This document shows, in pieces, positions 12,805 through 24,349 of a stretch of 64,000 nucleotides of DNA (positions are counted from its first letter, which is position 1; each line of letters opens with the position of its first letter). The stretch is taken from positions 34,440,324 through 34,504,323 of the forward strand of contig OX393561.1 in assembly GCA_947652115.1 (NCBI GenBank). The letters are read 5' to 3'. Source of the DNA: Blastomussa wellsi (taxonomy: Eukaryota > Cnidaria > Anthozoa > Scleractinia > Plerogyridae). A program made the translations under genes and the position numbers. The notes beneath the pieces are model-generated. The model was not told where the DNA came from and searched no databases. It saw nothing but the letters and a program-made list of their open reading frames with translations.

Positions 12805-13085
12805 CTAAATCATCTCCAGCTCCCCTGTAAATACAAAGTGTAACATGTTTTTGTCAGGAAATGTTCTTCCGCACTTAGTAGACTTGGTAAACCCAGTCGA
12901 TATTTATGAACCCATAAATAGCGACTGAGTACGAGTCTGTCCACAATGCATTGCAAGCTAGCTAGCTCCAGGACAACACGAATCAAACATTGCGCGGGAG
13001 ATCGTAAACATATATTTCGTATCAATTGAAAATACTTTGTTTTGTGCTGAGCTAATACCGGGTTCTAAGCTTAATTTCAGCTGCG
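12805..13085. promoter_or_regulatory. Probable bidirectional promoter, FBXO31-like / SSNA1
   Basis: Only 281 bp separate the two divergent start codons. The stretch must hold both 5' leaders and probably both core promoters. No clear TATA box at a sensible distance was seen. A two-codon upstream ORF (ATG ATT TAG) ends directly before the FBXO31-like start codon. Confidence 0.5.
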
Positions 13086-14854
13086 ATGTCACAGCAAGGG
13101 GCGACGTTGCAGACGTACAACAACGAACTGGTCAAATGTAAGTTTTCATTCCATTCAAGCTCCAGGGAGTGTTAGAAAACTTGACAAATGATGTCATTTC
13201 TGCCGCCATGTTGTTCACGGGCATGAAACACAAAAGCGTGTTTTCCTTTAAAGTTACGTGATTACTCTAATTTCTAGGTATCGAGGATCTTTGCACGAAA
13301 CGAGATGAACTCCAGAAACAAATACTTAACGAGGAGGAGGAGAAAGGAAAAATCCAGAACGACATTCGCATCCTGAGTGAAAGGCTGGCAAAAATCAACG
13401 AAAGCCTCGCCAAAAAGATAGCCTCTAGAAATGAGTACGACAAAACAATCTCCGAAACGGAAGCAGCTTATATGAAGGTCAGTCGAAACTCTCCTTGAAA
13501 TTTACATGATAATTTTATCAGCGTGTGAAACCTTGTCTTCTTCGCTCAATAATGCACTTGTCATTGGCTTTTCCTGGGGTTGACCCTGGGGATTCGTTTT
13601 CAGGCTCAAACAAAAACCTACTAAATCCCTGGGGTATGGGGCTTAAACTTCACACAAATTTCCCCTCCCCAGAGGCTGAGATGAAGACAAAATACCTTTC
13701 TTTGCAATAAAAACACACAAATCTGTCTATTTTTTCGCTCTCTTTGCACTCAACAACAAATTCATCAAAACCCTCGGCAATGATGGACTTTCTTTTCCTT
13801 CTTGTAACGTCCCAGGCTTTGTACAACGGCATTGTGATGAATAAACATGCAAGAAACACTGCAGACCTCCACAAAATATCATACAATACATCACAAATGG
13901 CTGGAAGGTCTCTCATCTACACGTTCATCCGTGATTTTGAAAGTGATGTACCGCTGACCAATGACAAACAAATCCCGGGGTTGCATCCCGGGGGGTCTGG
14001 TGCATCCGTTTCAAAAACAAAACAATGTCCCTACCCCGCAGGACAATTTTTCTCAAAAATGCACCATTCCCCGCATGCTCCCGTGGGTTTCCCGGGGTCA
14101 ACCCCTGGGAAAGCCAATGATAAGTGCATAAGCAAAGTATGCATTTCACCTCCCAACCAGGTGCTGTGGCATAGGCAAGAGTTACAAGCTTGACAAATGC
14201 TCATTTTCTTTGTCTAGTGAGTTAATTAAAAAGCAATTACTGTATATGCCCAACAGACTATGCCCATTATGTCAAAATTCTAACGTTTAGTCCCAGTTTT
14301 TCAAAAGTAATATGCAAATTTTGCAATATTCATTTAGCCCCAGCAGGAGGAGGGTGGGGGGGATTATCAGGGTTAATTGAGGGATTTGGCAGTAGTTTTT
14401 TTTAATACTCTTGACCATCCAGAAATGAACAGAATTTGTCAACTAAGGTCAAATGCCCTGCCTCCCCCCTCCCCCCCCCCCCCCTTACTCTGGTGTAACA
14501 TTAGTTCCCACGTGACTTGATACAAAGAAAAAAGCAAATACTAGAAGTTTAAACATCCCATGTGATTTACTCAACTGATAATCAAAGTACATGACTTGTG
14601 TAATGTTGAATATGGAAATTTTGGTTTGTGAATACCAGTCTGCTTCTTGTCATTTAATTTATCACAGTGGTAGTGTCATTACAATTCGACCAAACATTAA
14701 AAATGACAAAATTATTTTTGTTGTTCAATTGCAGATTCTTGAAAGTTCTCAAACTCTTCTTCACGTTTTAAAGAAAGAGACAGGGAAAGACAAACCCCAG
14801 CCAAGTCATAGCCAGGGTTCTGTGCGTGATAAGACTGGGACACAAACAACATGA
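13086..14854 (+). CDS. SSNA1: Sjogren syndrome nuclear autoantigen 1 (NA14) orthologue
   Basis: A small coiled-coil protein that assembles into fibrils along microtubules and works at centrosomes, basal bodies and microtubule branch points (family knowledge). Three exons: 13086-13137, 13278-13477, 14735-14854, joined in phases 1 and 0, giving 123 residues against 119 in human. It starts [20 protein letters not shown]. Residues about 18 to 95 form one long heptad-rich helix ([35 protein letters not shown]). The tail is short, polar and unstructured, ending TGTQTT. Consensus donors GTAAG and GTCAG and acceptors CTAG and GCAG support the model. It is divergent from the FBXO31-like gene and convergent with RBM18. 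AATAAA at 15127 and 15236 are candidate poly(A) signals. Confidence 0.95.
13544..14137. mobile_element. Inverted-repeat element in SSNA1 intron 2
   Basis: The left arm GCTCAATAATGCACTTGTCA, TTGGCTTTTCC, TGGGGTTGACCC is mirrored on the right by GGGGTCAACCCCTGGGAAAG, CCAATGATAAGTGCATAAGC. A GC-rich CCCGGGG core lies on each side. About 590 bp with no recognisable transposase. The 149-residue open frame inside (13744-14193) has no exon signals and crosses the right arm. Confidence 0.6.
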
Positions 14855-16042
14855 ACACACTTGTTATTAATATCTATAGACAGTTACTGGATAATAATTA
14901 TTATAAATTATACCGGTGGGGCTCATCATACCATTGTTTCCCTTTTTTGAAATGAACTTCTTTTCCAACCAACAGTACAAATAGGTGAAAAATTAGTTTT
15001 CTTAGTAAAATGTCATCACTGTTCCATTTAAGTACACTTTCAAAACTGTGTATATTTTTGAGTGCATTAACTACAAATGAGAAAAGAACAAACTTTATTT
15101 ATACACATGAAAAACAGTGTTAAGTTAATAAAATGTTCAAAATGATAAAGTAGTGACATCACAAACTATAATTGGACATAGTGATAGTTATATTGTACAA
15201 GAACATGTTCATAATAATTATAAAGCTTCTGAATCAATAAATATTATTCTCAACTCCAGACTTACAAGTTTGACTGAAAGTACCCTGCCAGCAGACAAAA
15301 ACTGTGCATCCAAGATATTCTGAAAATACTCTCACTATGGGTGCAATATTGTGAATGATTACAGCATAATTTTGTTACCGGTAATAATTACTAATTATTA
15401 ATCATTATTGTACATTTAACTGATTTGATGGAAGTGGCTACCACTGTCCATGATACCAACAGCAGTCATAAACTTAATAAAGGAGCTACAATGTACATCA
15501 TGGCTTGTACGTTCTGAAAAGTTTAGCCTAATTTTGCTAAAATCATCATTTGTAAAATTATTTGTCTCAATCTTCTCCATCCTTGATCCTGTTTGGTTCA
15601 GTATTACAGTACTTCTTTGGTGTTTTTCTTCACTAGTCAACTATTATTATTTACTTTTAGGTTTCCTTTCTTTTAAGGGAAATTTGGTTTGTCGAAAAAA
15701 CTAAGACAAAATATTGCGATGCAGCTCCTTTAAATAACAGTAGAACAATGCAAATGCTGCAGCCTGATTAGACTGCAACACAGTCATACTTTTTGCGAAC
15801 GTGAGCGACGGTCAATATTCAAACAAAAGGTCTGGAGTGAGTGTAAAAACAGCGAGGGAGAATGGGGAGAGATGTTTTCTTGCCTCGTGCCCTACGGTGC
15901 TTTGTGCCTTCCGAAAACATGTGGAAACGACTGTTTTGCAGTCTACAGTCTGATGGGCTGAGATATGCACAGTTAATATCAACAACCTATTTTTCAAATC
16001 GAACAAACACTAATATTAAGTGACATCTGGTGGTAATGCCTG
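14855..16042. other. Convergent intergenic region SSNA1 / RBM18
   Basis: Contains the SSNA1 3' end with AATAAA motifs at 15127 and 15236 and one family-C miniature element. Otherwise AT-rich with no exon-like segment. Confidence 0.6.
15481..15729. mobile_element. TTAA-bounded miniature element, family C
   Basis: Starts AGGAGCTACAATGTACAT close to a TTAA (15474) and ends GATGCAGCTCCT followed by TTAA at 15730. The core AAAAGTTTAGCCTAATTTTG ... CTTTGGTGTTTTTCTTC is shared with 2757-2945 and more weakly with 6766, 46860 and 63307. Confidence 0.55.
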
Positions 16043-19000
16043 TCATCTTCCATATTGTCCCTTTCCTGCACTATATCTTTCTTGTTTCTTGTATGGGTGA
16101 GATCTTGCACGTTCGCTCTGAACAAGGAGAGGATGTTTGCCTTGAGAAGTGATCTTCTGTTCACCACCGTTTTCCAGTAGTTTGAGCTTGGTCTCAATAG
16201 CTCTAATTTTGGATTCACAGCTGAAAGCAGAACATATCTCATGTTAAAAAACAAACAAACAGTTTGAATGCTACATTAACCCACATAATCTAACTGCATT
16301 TCATTTAGCACAAATAATGTGTGAAAGGAGTACAGTCATACCTCAAGATATATTGGCCGCGGCTGCACTATGAAAGTTAACTGGGTTATTTCTAATTAAT
16401 CAATTAAAATTAACCGGGTTACTGAAAAATCCTGATGCGGCCGCTCATTTTGACTGTTCATTGAACTTTAACTGGGTTAACGATTGCCATGGAAATTAAT
16501 TGCAGAACAATAGATTTTTTAACCGAGTTAGGTTTATTTTAAACTACCTTTCTGCATGGTTTAACCTGGGTTTGTGGTTTCTTATCAGTGCTGTGCATTG
16601 GCTTTTTCGCAGAATCTGTCGCTCATCACAGTTGTGGCACAAACAAGTGCCGAAAGTATATGGCAAAGCGCTTATGAGGACTCCATGTTCATTCGGAACC
16701 GCTCTTTATAAAAGCCATGCATGGTAAGATTCCTGAAAAAAATCGCTCATTTGTTGGAAAGATCCTGAAAAGCTCGCGGACGATTCATTTGACTGCGATG
16801 AGAACACTGGCGTGCCATGTTCGAAAGAACTGCCTTGGAAATCATTTCCCTCGGGTGCATTAGAAGGAAGAGAAACTTCCTAAGCCGTGAGTGTAGAGAA
16901 AGGGAACGAAAAAAGAGAAAAACAATCGATAATGTGGTCATCAAAGTCAATCAATTTGCTGTTTTATCTCATGACGTCAATTGACTTCAATCACTTCATC
17001 CACTTCGTAGCCAGTTTCAGTGCGGCTGCTCATAAAATTTAACCCGGTTATTTCACCATAACCACAGTTAGACCGAGTTAAGTTATTTGAAAATTTTAAC
17101 CAGGTTTCTAAAAAAATAAACCCAGTTAACTCTCTTAGTGCGGCCGCAGCCATTATGTACTCCATAAAACCGGTTTAATGGTATAGTTTTATACTCCACA
17201 AGATAGGTTTAACAGGCTCTGCACTTCTCTTGAGTGTGCAAATGATTGACAAGTGGAAAAGTCAGCAGTTTGGGGAAAAGAATGGATAATCTTGTTTAGA
17301 CATTTTAGTGTGTACTGTAGTATTGCTGTGCATTTTTACTCCTCATTTGTATTGACTTGCCCATCAGGCGAACAAAATACAATGAAAAAGAAAAATATTC
17401 AGTGATTCTACTAACACTTACAGGTAACATCTGATAACATTTTACCGGTAATAATATTACAATCCTACAATAATAATTACAGTCTGTATAACATTTACAA
17501 AAAAGAATTTGATATTAGAAAAATACTTCTGTTGTATACTTAATGTACATATATCATAAAATTACAGATACATGGAATATTGTTTTGCTCTGCCAACAAG
17601 TGAATAAAGCTAAAATATCTGATACTTAAAATATTATATAGACTCTGGGATGGGTATATGCATCAAACAAACTTCAAGTTAGGGTATATAAATAAAAGCA
17701 TGGTTCATGTTGACCAAGTTAGTAGCTATGAAAGCTTGCTAGCTACTTCTGAAATGGTAGCCCCCAAGTCCAAACATACATGTAAGTCATTATTACTAAC
17801 AATATTTTGTAAACTTGGTAAAATTGCTGATCCTCATGACCTTTAGATATGCCAAATAAAGGGGGCCCATGTTGATCCACTTGGATTTCTTTATGGCTGT
17901 ACATTATTGTTTTGGTCTCTAAGCCAATTGGGTGAACATGAGCCTTAAACACAAATAAACTTGCAGATGCAGAGATAATTATTTGACTTGAATTAGCATC
18001 TCACTTTTGGAATTTCTGTAATTATAATAGCGCAGTGGGCCAGACTGTGGCATAAAGCAATTAGGTGTATCTCAATCTACAGTAAAAACCTGCATAAAAG
18101 GCCAATGTTTGTCAATCAGGCTGATGCCATTCTTAAAGCTGTTCTTAACATGTTCTTAAATTCTGTCTGAAAATTATACATTGTATTGCACTTGTAACTG
18201 ACACTGCTTTATTAATTGACTCCATCCTCTCAAACCAAGGTACTGGTCATTAATTACAAGGGAGTTGCTGGCAGAGATAAATGAGGCAGTACCTTTGGAA
18301 TAGGTGCTTAGAATGGCATGTTTATCCTGACCCAAATGAATACATTATTATTACAATTATTTTTAATCTAACTGGTACCCAGTATTTCCTTATATATAAT
18401 TAAGAACCAGTTGCATTTATCAGGCTAACATGTTTATAGTTTGCATGTCTCACCTGTTTAATGTTAAGGTTCGTAATGAGCCTGTAGATGCCTTTGTGCT
18501 CTTCTCTCCTTGCTCTTTCTTTCCCTGGGTGAAGAGAAGAAAAAATATTCCTTGTTTAAAAAATATAACAACGTAATGTTATGGAAATCAGGATATGCTC
18601 CACATGATGGGACACTAGGCTTGAACACTGACTTAATTTATTGTACCTAATTTTCAACCACATAACCATTCTAAAATGTTCTTTAAAACATTAAAAAAAA
18701 TCTTGTTATAAGTACTTACCATATATCCTGGTTGTTTGAACCTTGCCCAGTTTACAGTGAGAGGTTTTGAGAGTGCTAGTTTGCCATTTAATCCATGCAG
18801 TGCATTTTCAGCTTCCTGGAAATTAAAAAGAAAATTGTAGGTGGATCTCTTCTCTGCTCTGCAGATGGTGTTTGGTTAATTACGGTAACAGCCACATCTC
18901 ATTTTTGACAAATTAGTTATTCATTGCACCCATTGTATTTTTGATTACTATGATAATTATACAAGTATTTATGTTAGAAAACAGTAGTGTTAGATTATTT

Positions 19001-20501
19001 ATGTTAGAAGACAGTTTATGAACACTGTCTGTCATTCAGATAGAAAGAGTCTATGCATCATTTTGTTTCAGTCATTCTGGCTCTGACACCCACCTCACCT
19101 GTTTTGTATTCAACAAAACAGTAGCATGGTTCTCCTTCTCTAACACCAGATTTATGAAAATGGAGTTGAAAATTCTTAATCTCTCCAAAACGCTGAAGAA
19201 TTTTGAGAAGATTGTACCTGAAATATATTTCATAGATAATAAAAGTGCTAACATAATTATCATAAAAGACAGCTATTAAGAACAAAATTAATAATGATAA
19301 TTAATGATAATAATAACTTAATCAGAGGCAGCGTGGCCGAGTAGTTAGAACCTTGGACTTGAAATCCATATGTTGTGCCTGTTCAAATCCTGTTCTGACC
19401 ACTAGTTGGTGCTGTTCTTGGTAGCCTGGCTAGCCTGCGTAGCTGGCGGGATTCGCAGCGAAGTGCATTTGTTTTTGGGGAGGCCGTTGTCCGAGCAGCA
19501 AAGCCGTGGAGAGATTAGTGAGGAGTTGAGTTGAAATCCCGCCTGCCCTAATGGATGGGTTTTTTGGAATTATGCATTCACCCAGTGAACGCGAATTTCT
19601 GATTGGCTGATAGTGGTGAAATACCAATCAAATGTTAATTGATACTTCATCTTTCCCACGCCAGCGGTTACAGAAAAATATTAAACACATTACACCTCGC
19701 TCTCTGATTGGCTTATTTAATTAGATCACTCAAGGCGATAAAAGTGGGTGGCTAGCAAAACCCACAAGCAATGAGACAGGCGGGAAATTTCCACTCGCGC
19801 GGCTTCGCCGCTTGACCTTGTGGGCTTTGCCCGCAAATGCTGAGTGAGAAGCACGCACCCTCAAATCCCGCTGGATTGACCTTGTGGGCTTCTCCCACAA
19901 ATGCTGAGTGAGTAGCTCGCACCCTCAAATCCTGCCGGCTACGCAGGCTATAGCCTCGCATTCAACCCCTCGGCTACGCTTGTAAATAGCCAACTGGTCT
20001 ACCTCCTGCCAGTTCGGATTCTTAACTAACAGCACACATAAATAGGTGTGAGACTGGAAAGAAGAAAATAAGGTCCAAAATCTGTTATCGGTTTTTATCG
20101 ATTATCGATATTTTAAACTATTAATTATTATTGATTTTATCAATCATCCTTCTTATCGATTGCCCACGTCGGGCTTTGATTGGGATATTGTTTACTTGCA
20201 CCGTAGCTTGTAGTGTCATTTACAGTCCTTTCGCAGTATACAACATATTCCAGATAAAAGTCAGAGAACAGAAAACTCACTCGCTTAGCCGCTTGTCTAA
20301 ATTCCCAATCCACAAAGTTAATTTGTTATTCACGTCTTCATCTTTTCCCTGCAAAGTTGAACCAAGAAATTATTAAAATCACGTGTGAAGAACTAATTAG
20401 AACAGTTCTTGAGACGAAAATAATTAATTGATCATTCGATAGATAAAACAATAAAATCTCTCTCAAGACAATCTCACTTTTCCGTCACTTGAAGCAGCCA
20501 T
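16043..20501 (-). CDS. RBM18: RNA-binding motif protein 18
   Basis: A small protein with a single RRM RNA-binding domain, probably nuclear; its target RNA is not known to me. Six exons: 20501-20478, 20348-20281, 19217-19094, 18815-18720, 18524-18454, 16220-16043, giving 186 residues against 190 in human. RNP2 is LWIGNL (about residue 20) and RNP1 is CYCFVEY, where human has the more usual GYCFVNF. The RRM continues EEAENALHGLNGKLALSKPL, TVNWA. The C-terminus keeps SKIRAIETKLKLLEN, matching human AKIKAIEAKLKMM, and ends GKGQYGR. For exon 3 the donor GAG|GTGGGT is used, not the nearer GTGAGG, because only it keeps the frame and restores the human-like junction. Introns hold a split SINE and an 800 bp inverted-repeat element. 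It is head-to-head with the SCI1-like gene, 115 bp apart. Confidence 0.95.
16355..17151. mobile_element. Inverted-repeat DNA element with GC-rich ends
   Basis: The left end GGCCGCGGCTGCACTATGA, AGTTAACTGGGTT mirrors the right end AACCCAGTTAACTCTCTTAG, TGCGGCCGCAGCC. ATT flanks both ends and could be a 3 bp target duplication. About 800 bp, no transposase. Several internal copies of AACCGGGTTA / TTAACCCGG suggest a sub-terminal motif array. It lies in the last RBM18 intron. Confidence 0.7.
19325..20032 (+). mobile_element. tRNA-derived SINE, split by a nested insertion
   Basis: The head GTGGCCGAGTAGTTAG resembles an RNA polymerase III A box and GTTCAAATCCT a B box. The body resumes after the insertion with CAACCCCTCGGCTACGC, TGTAAATAGCCAACTGG and GGATTCTTAACTAACAG. 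The same body occurs inverted at about 39300-39465 (AAGAATCCCAACTGGC ... GTTGAACACAGG) and in part at 57310-57560. Confidence 0.65.
19431..19950. mobile_element. Inverted-repeat element nested in the SINE
   Basis: The ends TAGCCTGCGTAGCTGGCGGG and CCTGCCGGCTACGCAGGCTA are near-perfect inverted repeats. The interior holds two tandem copies of a 64 bp unit (19812-19875, 19876-19938) with GACCTTGTGGGCTT and AATGCTGAGTGAG. No coding capacity. Confidence 0.7.
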
Positions 20502-20616
20502 GTTGATTCAGTTAAATATCTCTTACATGACGAGGGTTTCTTTGCACAATATGCCGCTGGATGCCGCTGTGTGAAAGTCTCTCGATCCATTCCCAACGCG
20601 TCCAATACTTTATAAC
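20502..20616. promoter_or_regulatory. Bidirectional promoter, RBM18 / SCI1-like
   Basis: Just 115 bp lie between the two divergent ATGs, so the core promoters must overlap or sit within the neighbours' leaders. No TATA box is evident, although TACTTTATAA at about 20606 lies next to the SCI1-like start. Confidence 0.6.
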
Positions 20617-23600
20617 ATGGCGGACAGAAGGGACCAAAGCCCTCGTAGAGCGAGCAAGACCTCAAAAGGGTCCCAAGACTCCACAGTAAGTGTACTGTTT
20701 CCGAAATGTAGCACAGTGGTATCTTTTCGTGGGCAGATGTCTTAGAGAGTGTGGATTAATTTGATTTTTGTTTTTCATGTTAATTAACATGAAAAATAAA
20801 CAAAATGTATGTATGTATGGTACGCGGTCTTGATCGATTTAATGGTATAAGTCTTATAAGTTCTAGCTCAGGACTGCACAAGTAGAACATCTCCTTATAA
20901 ACGTCTAGTGAGAAGATAATTCTTATCTCAGTTTTTTTCCCGTATGCCTTCACATTGCGACCATAACAGAAAGATCTTGTGTGATATTTTCCAGCGCAGT
21001 GCCTCTGCAGTTCTTGAACAGATAATATTTGTCAAAATGGCATTAGTTATTTTGTGCTACCCATGAAATGTAATCAGTTTAATTCTTTTACTACACTATA
21101 AATGTAAAGAACTCTCAGTTCCAAGCTTATCTTGTAGTATCTTCAAATTCAGCTGTAAATATACAATTAATGGAGTATGTGCACATGGTAGGATCCAAGG
21201 AAATCAAGAAAACGCAGCCAAAGTTCTGAAACAAGCTCTAGAAGTTCAAGAACATCGAGCAGTTCCAGCAGCCCAGTAAGGTAACAATACATGCAATTAT
21301 ATATAATAATATAGATACGTAAAAGAATAGGCTTTGTCAGTAACTTAACTATAAAACATTGCGATAGGACAAAAGTTAAAACCATCACGGTTAACAACTG
21401 TTAAAAACTTTAAAACTTTAAAAAAGCGACGACGTTTCGATGTTTACTCAACGTCATTTTCAAGTCAAAATGAACACGAAAAGGTTTTTTGAATGTAAAT
21501 GTACAAAACAAATCCTTAGAGAATAAAATAAAGCACTATTAAATGCGAGAAATATTTGCACGCAGTGTCATGTAAACAATTTAGCACGAACGGAGTCCTT
21601 CTGGGTATTTAGCCCAGGTTTTAGCTCCTTAATAAACGACATCTCAAATATTAAGCAGTCAAACTTCATTCTACATTTCCTCAAAACAGAGAATTGTTTG
21701 TCCTTCAAATCGGACTTCGATAGGCCATGGTCTTCCAAGTGTCTTCCAATTGCGGAATGTTTATGCTCAACAATGCGTTGGTGCAAGTGTCGGGTTGTAT
21801 ACCCGACATAATCTGTGTCGCACAGATCTCATTAAAATTTGTAGACCACGCACTGATTGTTGACAATGGAGGGCTTCTTCTCTTTCGGGGAGAGGACTTG
21901 GCTGATCAGCCAAGATTATGTCGATTATTTTACACGTGTGTTCAATTACCATTTTTCTCAGGGGCAAAAATCCCTGCAGTTTAATATATTAAATATTGGT
22001 AACCTATAGTTGTTTTGTACATGTATATGTTGTGGTGTAAATTTATACTTGGTTTAAAAAATTTTAAACCAGTTTGATTTTGATTTCCCTTTGTCTCATG
22101 TTGATTAGCACAATCTGAAACAAAGGGAAATCAATATCAAACTGGTTTAAAATTTTTTAAACCAAGGATAAATTTAAATCACAACATGTATATAAATGGA
22201 CATTCCTGACATATATTTTCAAAATATTGCAGGAAAAAATCAAGAACTTCTAAATCCAAAAAGAGGAGATCACAGAAAAGGCCATCAACAGAAAGTACCA
22301 GTAATAGCAGTGATTCAGAAACAAACAGGAAAAAGTCAAAAACTTCTAAAGTATTCAAAAAGAGTAGATCAAAACAAAGTCCATCAACAGAAAGTAGCAA
22401 CAGTAGCAATTACTCTTCTGACTCAGCAACAAACAGGAAAAGACATAAGAAAGCTAAGAGGAGGGAAGAAAAGAAAAAACATATGGTACAGTGTGTATGT
22501 TTTTACAGCACTGAAAAAATGGTAAATTAATTTAAACAAGTTCAATGAAGGTGCCTGATTTGGTGGATGCTTTTTGTTCATCCATGATCTCGTCTTGCCC
22601 ATCTTGTGTGGAATTAAAAATGATTTAGTCCCCAATGTACATGTCAGCATGTGAACAGACAGGATTTTGTTAGATATTCAAGGTGTACAATAGGATAAGA
22701 GGGAACTGTGAGAGGGATAATGGCCTGGCGTTTGAACCGATTGCAGTGCACTTCTATTGGCTGACAGGTCCCCATAGATGATCGATGGCAGTAATTTCTA
22801 ATATAATCCACAAGTTCCAAATGATTTTTCCATTCAAAAATGATTTTAACAACAGCCTTTGTGTTGCAGGATAGCAAGAAGCGTAAAAAGAAAGAGAAAA
22901 GAAAGAAAGGAAAGACATCCAATTTAGCTGTAAACCAACAGAAGTATGGCAAATATGGAATCTTGGTTGAAACTGACATGTTCAACAAACAACAGGAATT
23001 TTACCTTTGGCTCCAAGAAGTGAAGAAAATAAATCCTGAAGTCTTTCCCAGATTTGAGATGAAGAAAATGTTTGAAATCTTTGCAGAGGATTATAACACT
23101 GTTACATTGCCACATAAAAAGTAAGAAAAATCTTGCCTTGTAGAATGTACTATCTTTTACTTTAACCTGGAACCAACTAAAGACACCCTGGAAGAAGGCC
23201 TTAACATTGCAGCCAGCATGGGCACATAAAACCTGCACAGGTCTGCATTTAGTTACATGTACCTTACACTCAGATCTTTAGAGCTGAAGATGCAAAGAAG
23301 GGAACGTCTTGAATACGTGTCTGAGTGATCAGTCCATTTAAACTGAAGGCAAAATGATTATAAGTGTCTGAATAAATTTATTCTTAATTTCGTTGTTATA
23401 GATTTTATGACCTAGAGAAGTGGGAAGCCAAGCAGAGGAAAAAGGGAAGACGGAAGGCTCTGAAGAAAGCACAGAAACAGCAGATTTCCATTGAAAATGA
23501 TGAACTCCGACATAAATCTCTACACTCTGGACCAACAACACCTGGTAAGGGAATGATGGAAGATGTTAACTGAAGCCTGAGAAATTAACCCTTGAGTATG

Positions 23601-24349
23601 TAAGGCCGAGACACACTAAGTAATAAGTCACTGCAACACATTGCATGGACAAGTCAGTTCAACAAATCGTCTCCTGTGACAGTGAATTGTTGGTCGCTGC
23701 AAAAGAGAGCTGGTTTTCATGCAAGTCCTCGTTCCAGGTCAAATTGGAATTTAGGGTAGAAATGTTGGGTTTGTTGGGAGGGAAACGGGAAAACCTGGAG
23801 AAAAATCCTCAGAGCAAGGAGAAAACCAACAACAAACTCAACCCACATGTCACAGGGCTGGAATCAAACCCGTGCCACATTGGTGGGAAGCGGGTGCTCT
23901 CACCATTGTGCCACCCTCACTTACCTAACAGAATTTTGTCACTTCCATCAGTGTCAATTCCATCATAAATTCAAACCAGGACTTGTTTAGGACACAGTAC
24001 ACACAGAGTAACTTGTTGCAGAGACCTGTCGCTGCGACTTGTTGCCTAGTTGTCCTCTGCCTTTAGGTTTCTCAGATTGTGATACAAGGCAATAGTGATA
24101 CTACCCAAAAAGGTCTGGACTGGAGGAAAGTTGCAACAAGTTTCAGACATAAAACAGTGATTTTAATGATTAATTTTAATTAAAGTTTCAGTTTTAACTT
24201 TAATCATGTTGCTTTATGCAGGTATGAGTAAAGATGAGTTGCTTGAAATGCAAAGAATTATGAGAGAAAGACAACAGGAAGAGTACAAGAAAAAGGCTGG
24301 CTTTGAACGTGATGAAACCAAGGGTGTACGATATCAGACAATCCTCTGA
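20617..24349 (+). CDS. SCI1-like lysine/serine-rich nuclear protein
   Basis: A conserved eukaryotic protein related in its C-terminal half to plant style cell-cycle inhibitor 1. The animal function is unknown to me. Six exons: 20617-20685, 21192-21280, 22233-22485, 22870-23120, 23402-23544, 24222-24349, giving 310 residues in unbroken phase. Residues 1 to about 140 are RS/KS-rich and low complexity (ETSSRSSRTSSSSSS, then two related runs around KRPSTES and SKQSPSTES). A basic KKRKKKEKRKKGK stretch follows and could be a nuclear localisation signal. The conserved domain is about residues 160-240: YGILVETDMFNKQQEFYLWL, QEVKKINPEVFPRFEMKKMF, then EDYNTVTLPHKKFYDLEKWE. The tail is highly charged. 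AATAAA at 24365 is a good poly(A) signal. It is head-to-head with RBM18 and tail-to-tail with the 25091 gene. Confidence 0.85.
21410..21990 (-). pseudogene. Penelope-like retroelement 3' fragment with GIY-YIG endonuclease remnant
   Basis: On the minus strand the frame reads VVYKF, two stop codons, DLCDTDYVGYTTRHLHQRI, VEHKHSAIGRHLEDHG, then KFDCLIFEMSFIKELKPGLN. This is the GIY-YIG nuclease C-terminus typical of Penelope-like elements (family knowledge). Two in-frame stops interrupt it just before the catalytic TDYVGYT. The 3' flank ends near TTGAGTAAACATCGAAACGT on that strand. There is no reverse transcriptase. It lies in SCI1-like intron 2. Confidence 0.7.
22022..22193. repeat. Near-palindromic hairpin, miniature inverted-repeat element
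   Basis: Arms of about 75 bp pair around a GATTAGCAC spacer: ACTTGGTTTAAAAAATTTTA, AACCAGTTTGATTTTGATTT on the left against AAATCAATATCAAACTGG, TTTAAAATTTTTTAAACC on the right. It ends 39 bp before SCI1-like exon 3, so a transcript could fold near that acceptor. Confidence 0.7.
23735..23925 (-). mobile_element. SINE-like repeat with tRNA-type head
   Basis: On the minus strand the head reads GGTGGCACAATGGTGAGAGC with a GGGTTTGATTCCAGCC B-box-like segment. It is followed by GGGTTGAGTTTGTTGTTGG and CTCAGAGGATTTTTCTCC. The latter part recurs at 37440-37560 in the opposite orientation. Confidence 0.6.

Noticed and set aside
13744..14193. 149-codon plus-strand frame inside SSNA1 intron 2
   Set aside because: It spans the right arm of an inverted-repeat element and has no recognisable domain. 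SSNA1 exons flank it with matching phase.
22196..22525. Standalone 109-codon frame
   Set aside because: It is the wrong frame over SCI1-like exon 3. The spliced frame (KSRTSKSKKRRSQKR...) continues the phase of exons 2 and 4.
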